DNA of 64,000 nucleotides from Glandiceps talaboti (taxonomy: Eukaryota > Hemichordata > Enteropneusta > Spengelidae), in assembly GCF_964340395.1 (NCBI RefSeq), contig NC_135554.1, positions 4,346,975 to 4,410,974 of the forward strand, read 5' to 3'. Below are positions 1 through 48,300 of this stretch, piece after piece. Position 1 is the first letter of the stretch. Every line of letters starts with the position of its first letter. The position numbers were made by a program, and so were the translations under genes. The notes under the pieces are model-generated. The model searched no databases. It was not told the DNA's origin and worked only from the letters and a program-made list of their open reading frames with translations.

Positions 1-1224
1 CGCAGCTTTCGTCAGTCTAATTCAGACATATCCAGAAAAACAAATTAAAAACTAAAGTTTGTTCTCATTATTGTATGGTTTGATGTGACTAGATTTAGAG
101 ATCGCCTAAAATAATTTTTTTCTTCAAAATCTTGAATAAAAATGTCATTTACGTAACAAAATTCAGCGCTTTGAATAACTGAATACGTTCAGCCCTTGCG
201 TCTCGATGTTTATGTCCACGTGTTGCAGAACATCACAATTTCTCAACTCAACTTGACCATTTAGGAAATTATGTTACTGTACCGACAACATAAAACAGTA
301 GTTTATTCTTTTAGAACATGTAAAACAAATACCCATTTATCGATGACATAAAAGTCAAAACTGTACTTCCACAACCCGGAAATTCAGCTGCACTTCCCTA
401 GGCTAGGCCCTAGTATTGCCATACATGAGCTTGTCGACTCGTGTGCCAAACTTGTAACAATTTCTAATCATGGTTGGTGATGCTTTGATACTCACTACAA
501 TGTTACGATAATCTTGTTAACAGACCTACTCTTACCCCCGGGATTGTTACAATATTATGTCGCTGAAATGATGACTGGAGTTATTACTGTAGAAATACGC
601 AAGATCCAAAAAACATTGCGGCGCCCATTCAACTACACATAGGCATGGTCTGTGGGACAAAGTGTCTCATGGAATGATCGTTTGACTGTCTGTTTAATCA
701 GCATGAATTTTGATTCACCACCTTGGCGAAAGACTATTTTCGCCATTTCACATTTACGAGAATCAGTGTAGTGAATCATATGAATGGGTGGCTCGGGTAC
801 AGCCATGTTGATCACAATCATTTTCCAGGGTTTTGCAGGGGTAGGGTGCTTTTTTCCAGGATTTTCCACGGAGGGTTTGAAATTCCAGGGTTTTCCAAGG
901 TTTTCCAGACCATGTGAACCCTGTTTATAACCTCCCTACATTCATACATGAAATACTATGGGATTTCTAATTCATCGTGAATGTAATGTTATGTACAACT
1001 GTTCTAATTAAACTATGTAATATATTAAACAAATCTATATTTACAAGATACTGTGCCAAGTGTTATTAATCCAATTCAGCTGTTTACTTTCCCTGTTTGT
1101 ATCAGGTCCTGCTTGTCAATGGTTGCTTGTCAATGGTTGTACGTAGGACTGTTTTTCATCTTTACTTCAGTACAATCACAACATGAATCATGACATTGAA
1201 ATACTTGTTACTCTGTTGACTTAC
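1..1224. other. ANKRD13C intron 4 (part)
   Basis: No exon seen on either strand. Positions ~820-915 are rich in TTTTCCAG/TTTCCAGG motifs and end in GACCATGTGAACCCTG, resembling the end of a decayed MITE. A related TTTCCAGGAG-rich block occurs at ~23870-24120. Confidence 0.5.
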
Positions 1225-37816
<36,592 letters not shown>

Positions 37817-38593
37817 GTTGTTGGATAAGAATAACGTACGTATTGGGATTGGGGAACTATGACCTATATCTTCGGGTCACCACCGTACGAGGCGCACTGC
37901 ACTTTGAAAGCTCCAAAGTCATATCATGAAAAGTGGCGGTCATACATGTGGAGATACTGTGTCCCCTTCCTGATTATGAATATTGACGGCCAACTGTAAT
38001 TATCGGAAGATTACGTGACACACTGAGGTATGTAATGTATCAATGCTGCTTTATGGATTCCCTCAGTCAACGATCTTATTCGTCAACTGTACAGTACGGA
38101 AATGAAGGCATTGCAGAGGGTAATTGTAAACCGTTGTAAATTAGTCAACATTAATCTTTAGAAAGTTTAGCCCCATACAAACAATGCACAGCAACTCAAT
38201 GACAACACTTGTCAATAATTGTTTGTCGTTGTGCACACGCACACTAGTAGTCTGATATGCGAGAAAATAAAGTCATAAACTATATGGGTTTATAGTATCA
38301 AATGAAAATGTCAAAATTCTACTCGCAGTCAGACATTTTGCTTTGTTAAAATCACAAGAGGTGCAAATTTTAAATTCCCTTTGATCATAAAAAGTGACTT
38401 CTTCACCGTCTATGCTTTGATACGAAGTGTACATATACAAAGGGCATTGAAATATACCAGGGTACTAGTAGCACAGTGTTTAGTTATATCTATATGTATT
38501 TCAATTGTCGATATAAAGATACATCTAAGCATTATTATTATTTTGATGTTTACTGGGCTTTTTTCTTGTCATTTCTCACTTGATAGTAATTCC
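37817..38593. promoter_or_regulatory. Shared divergent promoter region, ANKRD13C and GTF3C5
   Basis: The two start codons face away from each other, 777 bp apart. A donor-like CACTGAG|GTATGT (exon end 38027) and a good acceptor with a long pyrimidine tract ending GATAG|TAATTCC (exon start 38587) suggest a 559-nt 5'-UTR intron in GTF3C5. That would leave only ~200 bp (37817-38027) for both transcription start regions. No TATA box was obvious. An inverted pair of TGACCT/GGGTCA hexamers with 8-bp spacing lies at ~37860-37879. Confidence 0.5.
38028..38586 (+). other. Putative 5'-UTR intron of GTF3C5
   Basis: Donor CACTGAG|GTATGT at 38028 and acceptor TTTCTCACTTGATAG ending at 38586, eight bases before the start codon. 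If it is real, the longer N-terminal reading frame from 38381 is intronic and not translated. Inferred from splice-site strength alone. Confidence 0.5.
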
Positions 38594-39940
38594 ATGATGG
38601 CTGAATCAGAAGAAATCACAAACACTGGTACTACTACATCAAGCGTTATCAACTTTCAACACAACAACAAACTGGTATGCGTTGAATACCCTGGATTTGT
38701 TAAAAATGTTGACAAAATGCTGGCCACTTTAGGTGGAGAAGAGACAGTATCCAAAATCCACTCTGATCCATCAAGGAGATTAGAATTACGTTACAAACCA
38801 AACAATCCATACTGTCATGCAGCATGTGGCAACAGATATGCAACAACAAGTTTACTTTTAAAAGTTGTCAAAAAAACTAAAAAAAGTGACCCATCATACG
38901 TGGAGTACAAGAGTGAAATTTTAGGAAGTGTTGAGACGACGTACAGATTTCAGGGTCTAGCAGACTATCAGTATCTGCCAGTCCAGAAAGATGAACATGG
39001 TGAAATGATGTCATTGAAACCAACTTTACTTGTTGATAAAATGGAATCTTCTGACGTAGTTCTAGGGAGAAATGTACCGCTGTTCATACCACCACCGAGT
39101 TTCTCTCGTATTGATGTACCACTTGACTATTATTATAGACCGGATCAACACAGAGATGTCACAAGACCGTCCAATTTGATTGGAATTGCAAGGGCTAGAC
39201 GACCTCACAATGCTGTCTTTATGAACTTTGATGACAAAGACGTCCCTACCAAACCACTAGATGCTGCTGTTGCAGCAATGAAAAAGATCAGCGATCATGT
39301 AAAAGAAGTGGAAATAAGAGAACTGTTCAAGAAACGTCCAATATGGTCCAAGAATGCTTTGAAATGTAACCTTGACATTCAGGGAGAAAAAATGAAAATA
39401 CTCCTACCGGTTTTTGCATATTATTGCGTGACTGGACCTTGGAGATCATTATGGGTCCGCTTTGGTTATGATCCAAGAAAAGATTGGGAATCTGTCAGAT
39501 ACCAAGTGTTGGATTTCAGACTACGTCAGAGTGCCACTGCCGCTGAGTTGCCAGTCAAAGCTAAACGAAGCACATTCAATTATGCCTTACCACTGAGCAT
39601 ACACAGACCTGGCCCACAAGTTGTTCAAGTTAAAGATTTTGTCGAAACCAAACATATCGACGATGGTTCTGAAATCCCAGCGGAAGATGAAGGCAAAGTT
39701 ACTGACAAGAACAAACTGCAGTATATTTTTCAAGATGGTTCCTTACCTCCTTACAGACAAATGTTCTATCAGTTTGATGATATTCAGAATGACAGATTAC
39801 AGGATATAATTGCTAGTAACGTACAGACTGAACAATGTGATGAGAAAGAAGGATGGTGTAAACCAGAAACTCTCAATAAATTACGTGATTTGATGTCAGA
39901 GATGGTTAAACTAACAGTAAAAGGAACATCTAATGACTAG
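38594..39940 (+). CDS. GTF3C5: General transcription factor 3C subunit 5 (TFIIIC63), single coding exon
   Basis: Uninterrupted 448-codon frame. GTF3C5 is the TFIIIC subunit that contributes to box A recognition and recruits RNA polymerase III machinery to tRNA and 5S-type genes in the nucleus. Conserved blocks agree with human GTF3C5 as remembered: VCVEYPGFVKNVDKMLATLGGE near the N terminus (dimerisation barrel), RRLELRYKPNNPYCHAACGN, RYATTSLLLKV, SFSRIDVPLDYYYRP, RARRPHNAVFMNFDD, RPIWSKNALK, the DNA-binding core TGPWRSLWVRFGYDPRKD, QVLDFRLR, LPVKAKRSTFNY and LPPYRQMFYQ. The start is the MMAESEE pair at 38594, chosen because it lies just after a probable 3' splice site; an in-frame ATG at 38381 adds 71 unconserved residues. 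The human acidic Glu/Asp tail is absent. The lack of introns, against many in human, is notable. Confidence 0.93.
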   Translation: MMAESEEITNTGTTTSSVINFQHNNKLVCVEYPGFVKNVDKMLATLGGEETVSKIHSDPSRRLELRYKPNNPYCHAACGNRYATTSLLLKVVKKTKKSDPSYVEYKSEILGSVETTYRFQGLADYQYLPVQKDEHGEMMSLKPTLLVDKMESSDVVLGRNVPLFIPPPSFSRIDVPLDYYYRPDQHRDVTRPSNLIGIARARRPHNAVFMNFDDKDVPTKPLDAAVAAMKKISDHVKEVEIRELFKKRPIWSKNALKCNLDIQGEKMKILLPVFAYYCVTGPWRSLWVRFGYDPRKDWESVRYQVLDFRLRQSATAAELPVKAKRSTFNYALPLSIHRPGPQVVQVKDFVETKHIDDGSEIPAEDEGKVTDKNKLQYIFQDGSLPPYRQMFYQFDDIQNDRLQDIIASNVQTEQCDEKEGWCKPETLNKLRDLMSEMVKLTVKGTSND

Positions 39941-41416
39941 TTGAATAGAAACTTAAATGACAATAGCAGTATACTGTCCTCATAACCAATTTGGTACTTC
40001 AATGATATTCAGCAGTGTCTCGTGATGTGCCAAATTTGCTTCGTGGTGCCTCATATGGAAACTCAGAAATGTCAATAACAATAGTTACGTGTACCCCAGT
40101 ATAATGGTAGTGGTGTCTAGCAGTATGCCCTTTAGCCAATTTGACACAACTTCTAAAGTTATTTCTTGTTACTCTTAGTATACTGCCCTCATGGCCAAAT
40201 TGCCACACCACTGACATACAGCAATTTCTTGTGATGTACTAAAACTTGTAATGTTCCTCTACTATGTGGTGATGCACAAAAAGACTTAGAATTGACAAAA
40301 ACTAAAGCTACAATGCCGGTGAGTGGTGTAAAGTAATGTACACGCAGTCTCAAATCAGTTTGACACATCACTAATGTTGGGTACCTATTAACATTTTGAT
40401 AAACTCTACAGGCTCAGTAATCTCAAATCTCTGGGCTTTTTTAACTCTTCATTTGAAATTTTTAACACAAGTGTGCTCTTTTGTGTGAAATAGTAGCCTG
40501 AGTGACTGATTGTGAAGAGTCCATGGGAAACTAACTGACGAAAAAAAAACAAGTTTAGGATGTTTTCCTTTACAAAACTAAAAATGAATAACAAACTCAA
40601 CATAATTGAACAGTGTGAGACTTAAAAAAATCTCCTGAGGGATTGGTGCCAGTCTAACATCTGTAGAGACTGTCGACAGTTATCTTGGTGTTTTTGTAAT
40701 GTATCTTTGAATGATATTTGTAGTTGATACACAGTAGTATTTAGTAATCTGTAGCTGAGTAATTAATTAGCCAGGATTATATCCGCTGATGTTTCTACCC
40801 AGTTAAACAGTAGGGCGCCCTCTATGGTGCATTATGTAAAGAATGTATACATGTACACTAGCTTCGACCAGAGATTGGAGGAGACTGTGTATGCTTCAAC
40901 ATGTATTTCATATTGCATGCAGATTATAATATTATAATTCATATATGTACACACACGTAAGTAATAAATAAAATGATAATTAAGAAGCCATTATAAGGAA
41001 CTGTTTGTCTTCTATACAAAAGGCAAAAATTTGTTGCTGTTGGTCAAAATGATGAGAAGTATGTTTTCATGTGAGTCACCAGTGACCACATTGGAAGAGA
41101 TTGGGAAACACCAAATTTTGGTAGGTCAGAGTTATTGATGTGAGTCATTGGCAGGTTAAATGAGTAACAATCTATGAAACTGATCTACGAAACTGAACGC
41201 TTTCAAAATAATGAACAGCAGGGTAATACTAAATCTGTCTACAGTTAAGGTGGTTTCAACAATATTCCTCTATTCTTATATGTCCTAACATAGAGGTATA
41301 ATCTCTCCTAATACCTCCATGGTCCTAATAACTTACAGTTTACATTTCATTCTATTCCTTATCAGTACGACCTTTAACCCTTTGTAATCAAACATTCTAT
41401 TGTTCTCTACTACAGC
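39941..41416. other. GTF3C5 3' flank
   Basis: Positions 40120-40380 contain dispersed repeat C, copy 2 (GCCCTCATGGCCAAATTGCC, ACACCACTGACATACAGCAA, CTTGTGATGTACTAAAACTT), related to 30440-30565. An AATAAA occurs at 40963-40968, about 1 kb past the stop, and could serve GTF3C5. No closer signal was seen. Confidence 0.45.
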
Positions 41417-42026
41417 ATGATTTAGTGGGTTCACACTTAGCTAGTTTTGTGGACTATGATTTAGTGGGTTCACAATTAACTAGTTTTGTGGACTATGGTT
41501 TAGGGGGTTCACAGTTAACTAGTTTTGTGGACTATGATTTAGTGGGTTCACAGTTAACTAGTTTTGTGGACTATGATTTAGGGGGTTCACAGTTAACTAG
41601 TTTTGTGGACTATGATTTAGGGGGTTCACACTTAGCTAGTTATGTGGACTATGATTTAGGGGGTTCACACTTAGCTAGTTATGTGGACTATGATTTAGGG
41701 GGTTCACACTTAGCTAGTTTTGTGGACTATGATTTAGGGGGTTCACAGTTAACTAGTTATGTGGACTATGATTTAGGGGGTTCACAGTTAACTACTTATG
41801 TGGACTATGATCTAGGGGGTTCATACTTAGCTAGTTTTGTGGACTATGATTTAGGGGGTTCATACTTGGCTAGTTTTGTGGACTATGATTTAGTGGGTTC
41901 ATACTTAACTAGTTATGTGGACTATGATTTAGGGGGTTCATACTTAGCTAGTTTTGTGGACTATGATTTAGTGGGTTCACACTTAGCTAGTTTTGTGGAC
42001 TATGATTTAGGGGGTTCACACTTATG
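41417..42026. repeat. 39-bp minisatellite, ~15.5 copies
   Basis: Unit GATTTAGGGGGTTCACACTT, then AGCTAGTTTTGTGGACTAT, with alternates AGT/GGG, CAGTTAAC/CACTTAGC and TTTT/TTAT. Because 39 is a multiple of three, a plus frame is open throughout as a 13-residue repeat around LGGSHLASFVDYD. No ATG, promoter or coding flank is visible, so this is most likely a non-coding minisatellite 1.5 kb past GTF3C5. Confidence 0.93.
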
Positions 42027-42479
42027 GATAAACATAGGTTAGATACTTCTCTGGTTCAAGTAAAGATTTAAAAAGTAACATATGTCGGAATTTTGGGAAA
42101 TGATACCATCTCATCATGTCACATCTGAACTGAGAAATAGAGAACTAACTAACAAAAAATATGGATATCATGAAAATCCATCACAGAGCCAACTCCTTGT
42201 TTAAACCATGCATGACCGAAACCATACCGAAAAAGTACATTTTTGATATGGAAAACCCAATTAACTTAACTTAATATTTCAGTTTTACATAATATAACAC
42301 CTATACGGATATCTATCATGGTCCATTTAAAGGATTTTTAGCCAATATTTTATACATCTCTTAAAATAGAAAACAAGATTCTGTTGCAAGATTACGTACA
42401 CAGAAAAACAAACAAAAAGGGGTCAAACTAGGACAAAAAAGTTATAGGGCACAGTGTACTTTAAAAAGATATCCAATTA

Positions 42480-42960
42480 CATTACCAGACTACATTCTTA
42501 AGATGTCTTTTAAATATTGATGGGTTTGGAGCTGATCTTTTGTATAGAGGTAGACTGTCCCATTGAACAGCTCCACTGTAGTGAAATGCCCGTTTCCCAT
42601 ATTCAGTTTTAACTGTAGGGATGTATATGTTACCTTTACTGGCCTGTCTTGTGTTATGAAGATGAATTTGGTTCGAAAGACTGACCATTTCAGTGAGGTA
42701 ACTAGGTGCATTACCTGTTACAGATTTGTAGATGAGTGTTGTCAGTTGGCGCTTCCATCTAATTTGAGGGCTGACCCAACCCAAGTTTTCATATACCCAA
42801 CCTATACTGGTATCATAGGGAACTTCAAGGAGCAGTCGACCAGCTTGTTTATGGAGGAGTTCATTATGTCTTCAAATACTTTTGATTTGTATTACACCAT
42901 ACATTTGCAGCATAATCAAATGGGGAAGGACTAAGGTATTGAACATCATCTTCCTAAGTC
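42480..42960 (-). pseudogene. LINE reverse-transcriptase C-terminal remnant (frameshifted)
   Basis: The minus strand reads, across two frameshifts, MMFNTLVLPH, YAANVW, LLHKQAGRLLLEVPYD, then a clean 100-codon frame (42784-42482) with LTTLIYKSVTGNAPSYLTEM, GKRAFHYSGAVQWDSLPLYK and SIFKRHLKNVVW. This order (LP-H-DY...W, KRAGR, Y-A-G-AP-YL, R-F-AP-WNSLP, F+-LK) is the usual C-terminal end of jockey/CR1-type non-LTR retrotransposon polymerases. It is truncated at its 5' end, with no endonuclease or catalytic FADD seen, so it is dead. Confidence 0.75.
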
Positions 42961-43517
42961 CCAACAGCAAAAACTGTCCGATTTTTTATAAAAATTTTAG
43001 GAGAAATTTTGGAAATACGTGTCAAAAATGCATTTTTGAATTTAGCCAAACCCCAAGTATTTGAAATCACACACTTGCACTACTAGGTCTCTCTGCACTT
43101 GAATTTGAAGAACTGGATTTAGCTTCAATCTTTTTTCAGAAATGTAATATTACATATGAAGACAAGGCGACTGGAGACACACTCTTGAACGAGGAATGCC
43201 AAAATAAAATTAACACCCACAAGACAAAGTACAAATGATTTGTGTAATAACATTTATTTCCAAAGGAACATATTTCATTACATCAGAGTATAGTATCATG
43301 AAATTTAACTTGTCAGATAAAATTGTCAAAAAATGACTGCAACATTGAGAACAACAGAAAATCATACGGTCATTAAAATGAAGATTAAGGGAGAATCTGC
43401 AATTATCTCCAAATTTTGCCATATAAAAGTTTGTTCCTGTTCCTTATGAAATAATAAAAGTGGGATATGCCATCTTGTTTTCAAGGAAATCAACAGTTAT
43501 TTTCCATAACACAGTAT

Positions 43518-43699
43518 TCGGTGGCCATATTGGATTTGGTGGCCATATTGGATTCAATTGCCATATTGGATTTGGTGGCTATATTGGATTCAATGGCCAT
43601 ATTGGATTCAGTGGCTATATTGGATTCGATGGCCATATTGGATTTGGTGGCCATATTGGATTTGGTGGCCACATTGGATTCAGTGGCCATATTGGATTC
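43518..43699. repeat. 18-bp minisatellite, ~10 copies
   Basis: Unit GGCCATATTGGATTTGGT, alternating with GGATTCAAT. Multiple open frames arise from the 18-bp period. Intergenic. Confidence 0.92.
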
Positions 43700-45159
43700 T
43701 CACGTTAGATATCATTTCTCACCTCTCCTTTCTTGTCCTTTATATATCTTTAATCTGAAATGAGATGAAAGAGATGATAAGTTTTATGTCATGTAAAAAG
43801 TATCTAAGGTAAAAAATTTCCACTAGAAATATAATTACTGTTTTAAAAGTACAAATGGCTGTAACATGTCATAATTATTCTGAGATGATATAGTCGTTGA
43901 ACTTTACACTTTTGAAAGTTTATAGCAAATATTTGATGAATTTTTTTTTTATGTTTTGAAAGTGTTAAACATATTTTTCACACAATATGCACATTGGTAA
44001 GATTTGCCTGAATTCAAGATGTCTATGAGTATAAATCAGAAAGAATTATGGGATATTCTACTTCCACAGTGTCAGACACTTGTCAAAATTCTTTCATTTT
44101 TCTTGATATGTTTGAATCACTGCCAAACTAATACATATCAATTAGTTCAAAATATTGACAATATATATCTAGATAAGTATATTTTTATGGGCCCAGTCTA
44201 AACTAAAGTTGAGATTTCCAAAATTTTATAAAAAACAAGGATTTCAGTTGACAAAATTTCAAGGTGGTAAAGGATTGGTGCTGAGAAGGTTGATAACACA
44301 CAATGTGTGATGTATGATGAAGCTAATGTCATATTTCAGTGGTCAATGCCACTTGACACTGTGTGCCAGATTTAATAAAAAAGTCCTTGATTCATTGGTG
44401 CCTGCATCAAAACTCAGTAGGAACCATTTTGTCATCATTACAGCCGTAAACAGAGACAAGCAAACACTTTATATGCTACTTGACAGTCTTTGACCTTGAA
44501 GGTCTGAAAATGTTGGCATAGTTCTACTTTTATTAAATTTAAATCATAGATTACCTCTACTTTGTCATTTACTATCAATATTCTGGATTAAAATTGTCAA
44601 ATTTATGTAACATTATCCATAAAATTAGAATGCCAGTTCCATTAACTTTAGCGTCAAAAATAAGTCAACTAAAATCTAATATTTTGTTAATTTTTTTTTT
44701 GCTTTATTTCAACCTTGTTTTAGTCTTGAATCCTAGAAATTAGAGTTGGTGTAAATATTCAGGACTAAAAGTGATTTAAATCTATGTGAAATATCCATAC
44801 TAGTACAAAGTTGGTACATTAAACTTTCCTGTCAAAAATTCTACGAAAAATTTGCCAGTATAAAATTTTTGCACATGTCAACTTCATCTTAAATTAAAAT
44901 CACAAAAAAATCTAATTTTATCAAGAAATATATATTTGGATTAAACATGATGGAATACATGATAATAATCGGCATATTTCAAGTGTATGGTAGAAATTAG
45001 TCTAGAGACTATCACAGTGGCTTCAAATCTCGTCATCTCAAATCTAGCTCTATGAGGTCCTGAGATGAACTGTCAAATTCAAAAGAAGTCACACACATAG
45101 TCATTAACATCAAGACTTTGTTCAATCAATCACAGAATTCTGTCCAATAACAAGTTGTG
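43700..45159. other. Intergenic, convergent side between GTF3C5 and the gamma-lyase gene
   Basis: AT-rich with no coding sequence, RNA gene or element recognised. Confidence 0.45.
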
Positions 45160-45165
45160 TTTATT
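45160..45165 (-). terminator. Polyadenylation signal AATAAA of the gamma-lyase gene
   Basis: TTTATT on the plus strand reads AATAAA on the minus strand, 118 nt after the proposed stop codon in exon 9. The following bases on that strand are CACAACTTG. The position is right for a short 3' UTR. Confidence 0.55.
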
Positions 45166-45282
45166 GGGGGCAGTTACATAATGTCCAAATATGGTATATT
45201 TGTCAGCTCAGGACGATATTCATACATTATTTGCATCATTCTAACAGTTGGGGTTCATTCATTTGCATGAACAACTTTTGGT

Positions 45283-45300
45283 TCATGATTTCTCATTGAG
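45283..45300 (-). CDS. CTH: Gamma-lyase exon 9 (five codons and stop)
   Basis: A strong acceptor (TCTCTTCACCCTGTCTAG) lies just outside the 30-bp array and opens in the right phase to LNEKS then TGA. Family members end within ~5-10 residues after ALKAA, and an AATAAA follows 118 nt later. Too short to prove without a transcript. Confidence 0.5.
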   Translation of the reverse strand, partial: LNEKS

Positions 45301-48300
45301 CTAGACAGGGTGAAGAGAGATCTTGAGATTCAAAGCCATGGATAACCTCTAGACTAGGTAGAAATGAGGTTATAGCCTCTAGACTAGGTAGAAATGAGGT
45401 TATAGCCTCTAGACTAGCTAGAAATGAGGTTATAGCCTCTAGACTAGATATAAATGAGGTTATAGCCTCTAGACTAGGTAGAAATGAGGTTATAGCCTCT
45501 AGACTAGCTAGAAATGAGGTTATAGCCTCTAGACTAGCTAGAAATGAGGTTATAGCCTCTAGACTAGATATAAATGAGGTTATAGCCTCTAGACTAGGTA
45601 GAAATGAGGTTATAGCCTCTAGACTAGGTAGAAATGAGGTTATAGCCTCTAGACTAGGTAGAAATGAGGTTATAGCCTCTAGACTAGGTAGAAATGAGGT
45701 TATAGCCTCTAGACTAGGTAGAAATGAGGTTATAGCCTCTAGACTAGGTAGAAATGAGGTCATAGCCTCTAGACTAGCTAGAAATGAGGTTATAGCCTCT
45801 AGACTAGGTAGAAATGAGGTTATATAAAATACTTACAGCTGCCTTTAATGCTTGATCTACATCATTAATTAAATCCTGTGTATCTTCAATACCAACAGAT
45901 AATCTCAACAAATTGTCTGTGATTCCAAACTTCTCTTTATCATTCAAGTCAGCATGAGATAAAGATGCTCTAAAATGTACAACACATGATAGAAAAATAA
46001 GATTACTATTTTCTTACACTAGCTCTTGTAGGTCACAAAACCTGACAATTCTACTCATCAAGTCAGGTACAATTTATTTGTTTGCATCTCTAGAACTGTT
46101 TGCAATGTCACTAATTAGAGGTTTATTAATACTGATAACAACTGATATGACATGAATGAAGTACAAATGTCCCTTGACTGATATATTAAATTACTTCTTC
46201 AAAATTTTATTTTATTTTACTGTAAGTAAAGTATATTATTATATGTCTATGTGTCAGTAATACCCAAAATAGCCGAGTTGCTTTTTGTTCACAACTGTTA
46301 ATTCCGCCATTATGTAAAACCCATAATCACACTTGCAGATATTATCAGGAAGACACAAAGAACTGTGATAAGCAAGTGATAATGAATTGCACTTACTGGC
46401 TAATGGAAGAAAACCATCATGGATAAAATTTAAACACTGACAATGAAGGGGACATTGTATTTAGATAAATTTGAGAGTTCCTGCAATATTATGAACTGGT
46501 TTTAAATATTTTTTCATAAAAATGTTTGCATGTATGTGAGGAAAATGATTACAAATATTTTGCACAAAATGTTCACATATTGTAAGTTTGTTGTGTGACT
46601 TTGTACATTTGAACTGCTGACATCAAACCATGGACTAACAGAACCTGTTACAAACAGGGAAAGTAAACATATGAATTGGATTAATAACACTTTGCTCAGC
46701 ATGTTGGAAGTACAGAGATTTTGAATTGCATTCCATCATTTGATAAGAACAGTTGTATGGCCACTTTACATATAGTAGTTCACATTCACAAACAGATTTC
46801 CAATTCCCCTGGCATTTCATGTACACATAAAGAGGCCATAAAACTGTTCTCATCTAAACCATGGTGTGTAGTTTAAGTCTGCTATTCTAACATGCTGAAC
46901 CAAGTGTTATTAATCCAATTGTAACATGTTCCATTTGTCCACAGTCTGATGTAAACATACTTACGGATGTTCTATCAAGCTTTCAACACCCCCAAGACTG
47001 GTAGTATACATACTTACGGATGTTCTATCAAGCTTTCAACACCCCCAAGACTGGTAGCAAATGCAATTATTTTGAGACTTTTCATGAACTTGATAGCTTC
47101 TTGTTTGCCACCTTTGACCTTGACTGCCATCATTCCACTGAAACTTCTCATTTGTTTCTTAGCTATTTCATGTTGTGGATGAGATTCTAAACCTGAAATT
47201 ATGATGACAGAAAAAAATGAAATGTCAAGGAGCTTTGTCTAGCAAAAATGACAATCATAGATGGCAAATACAAATTGACATTACTGGTTTAACCTAATTT
47301 TAAATTTTAAATTAAGTTACTGTTTTTCATATGATCTAAGATGACTGAAATTTTTTTCTGCAAAAGTAAATACTTTGATACCACTCTAGAACAAGACTCT
47401 ACATATCTGGATAAATGACTTGGTCTACTCTAGAACAAGACTCTACATACCAGGATAAATAACTCTACAACTAGACTCTACATACCTGGATAAATGACTT
47501 GGTCTACTCTACAACTAAACTCTACATACCTGGATAAATGACTTGGTCTACTCTACAACTAAACTCTACATACTTGGATAAATGACTTGGTCTACTCTAC
47601 AACTAGATTCTACATACCTGGATAAATGACTTGGTCTACTCTACAACTAGACTCTACATACCTGGATAAATGACTTGGTCTACTCTACAACTAAACTCTA
47701 CATACCTGGATAAATGACTTGGTCTACTCTACAACTAAACTCTACATACCTGGATAAATGACTTGGTCTACTCTACAACTAGACTCTACATACCTGGATA
47801 AATGACTTCTTCTATTCTTGGACTAGATTCTAGATACTTAGCCAATGCCATGGCATTCTCTTGATGTTTCTCCATTCTCAATGGTAAAGTCTTCAATCCT
47901 CTGTTAGCCATATAACAATCAAATGGTGATGGTATTGCACCAATGGCTGTATTTAATTCAAAAATTACAAATTTATAAATGTATAGCCTAAACATGTTTA
48001 AATACATGTTTTCTTTATGAGAACAAGAAATCAAGAAATAGTTTATCATTAAAATGATGTAGAATAAGTGTGGCTTGATTGTCAGATTCTTGTCACATAG
48101 CAAATACAGTGAAAAACCTGCAAATCACCTTCAGACATTTTCAGACATCTACTTCAATGAATACAGAGTGTCTATATACCACCCATTATTAATTTCAAAA
48201 TGAAATACTTGAAAAATAGCTAAGTAGAGTATTTGGGGAATTACCAATCTCATTATACACATGTGAAGTCCAAATAACATTAGCCAGAAGTCTGATATTG

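Noticed and set aside
633-917. Short overlapping frames on both strands near 0.6-0.9 kb
   Set aside because: No exon signals fitting ANKRD13C, and the sequence resembles a decayed MITE (TTTTCCAGG words).
38381-38593. 71-residue N-terminal extension of GTF3C5
   Set aside because: It is not conserved and is interrupted by a convincing 3' splice site. The start at 38594 gives the normal beginning of the family.
45293-45763. 156-codon minus frame with [10 protein letters not shown] repeats
   Set aside because: It lies wholly in the 30-bp intronic array and depends on its multiple-of-three period.
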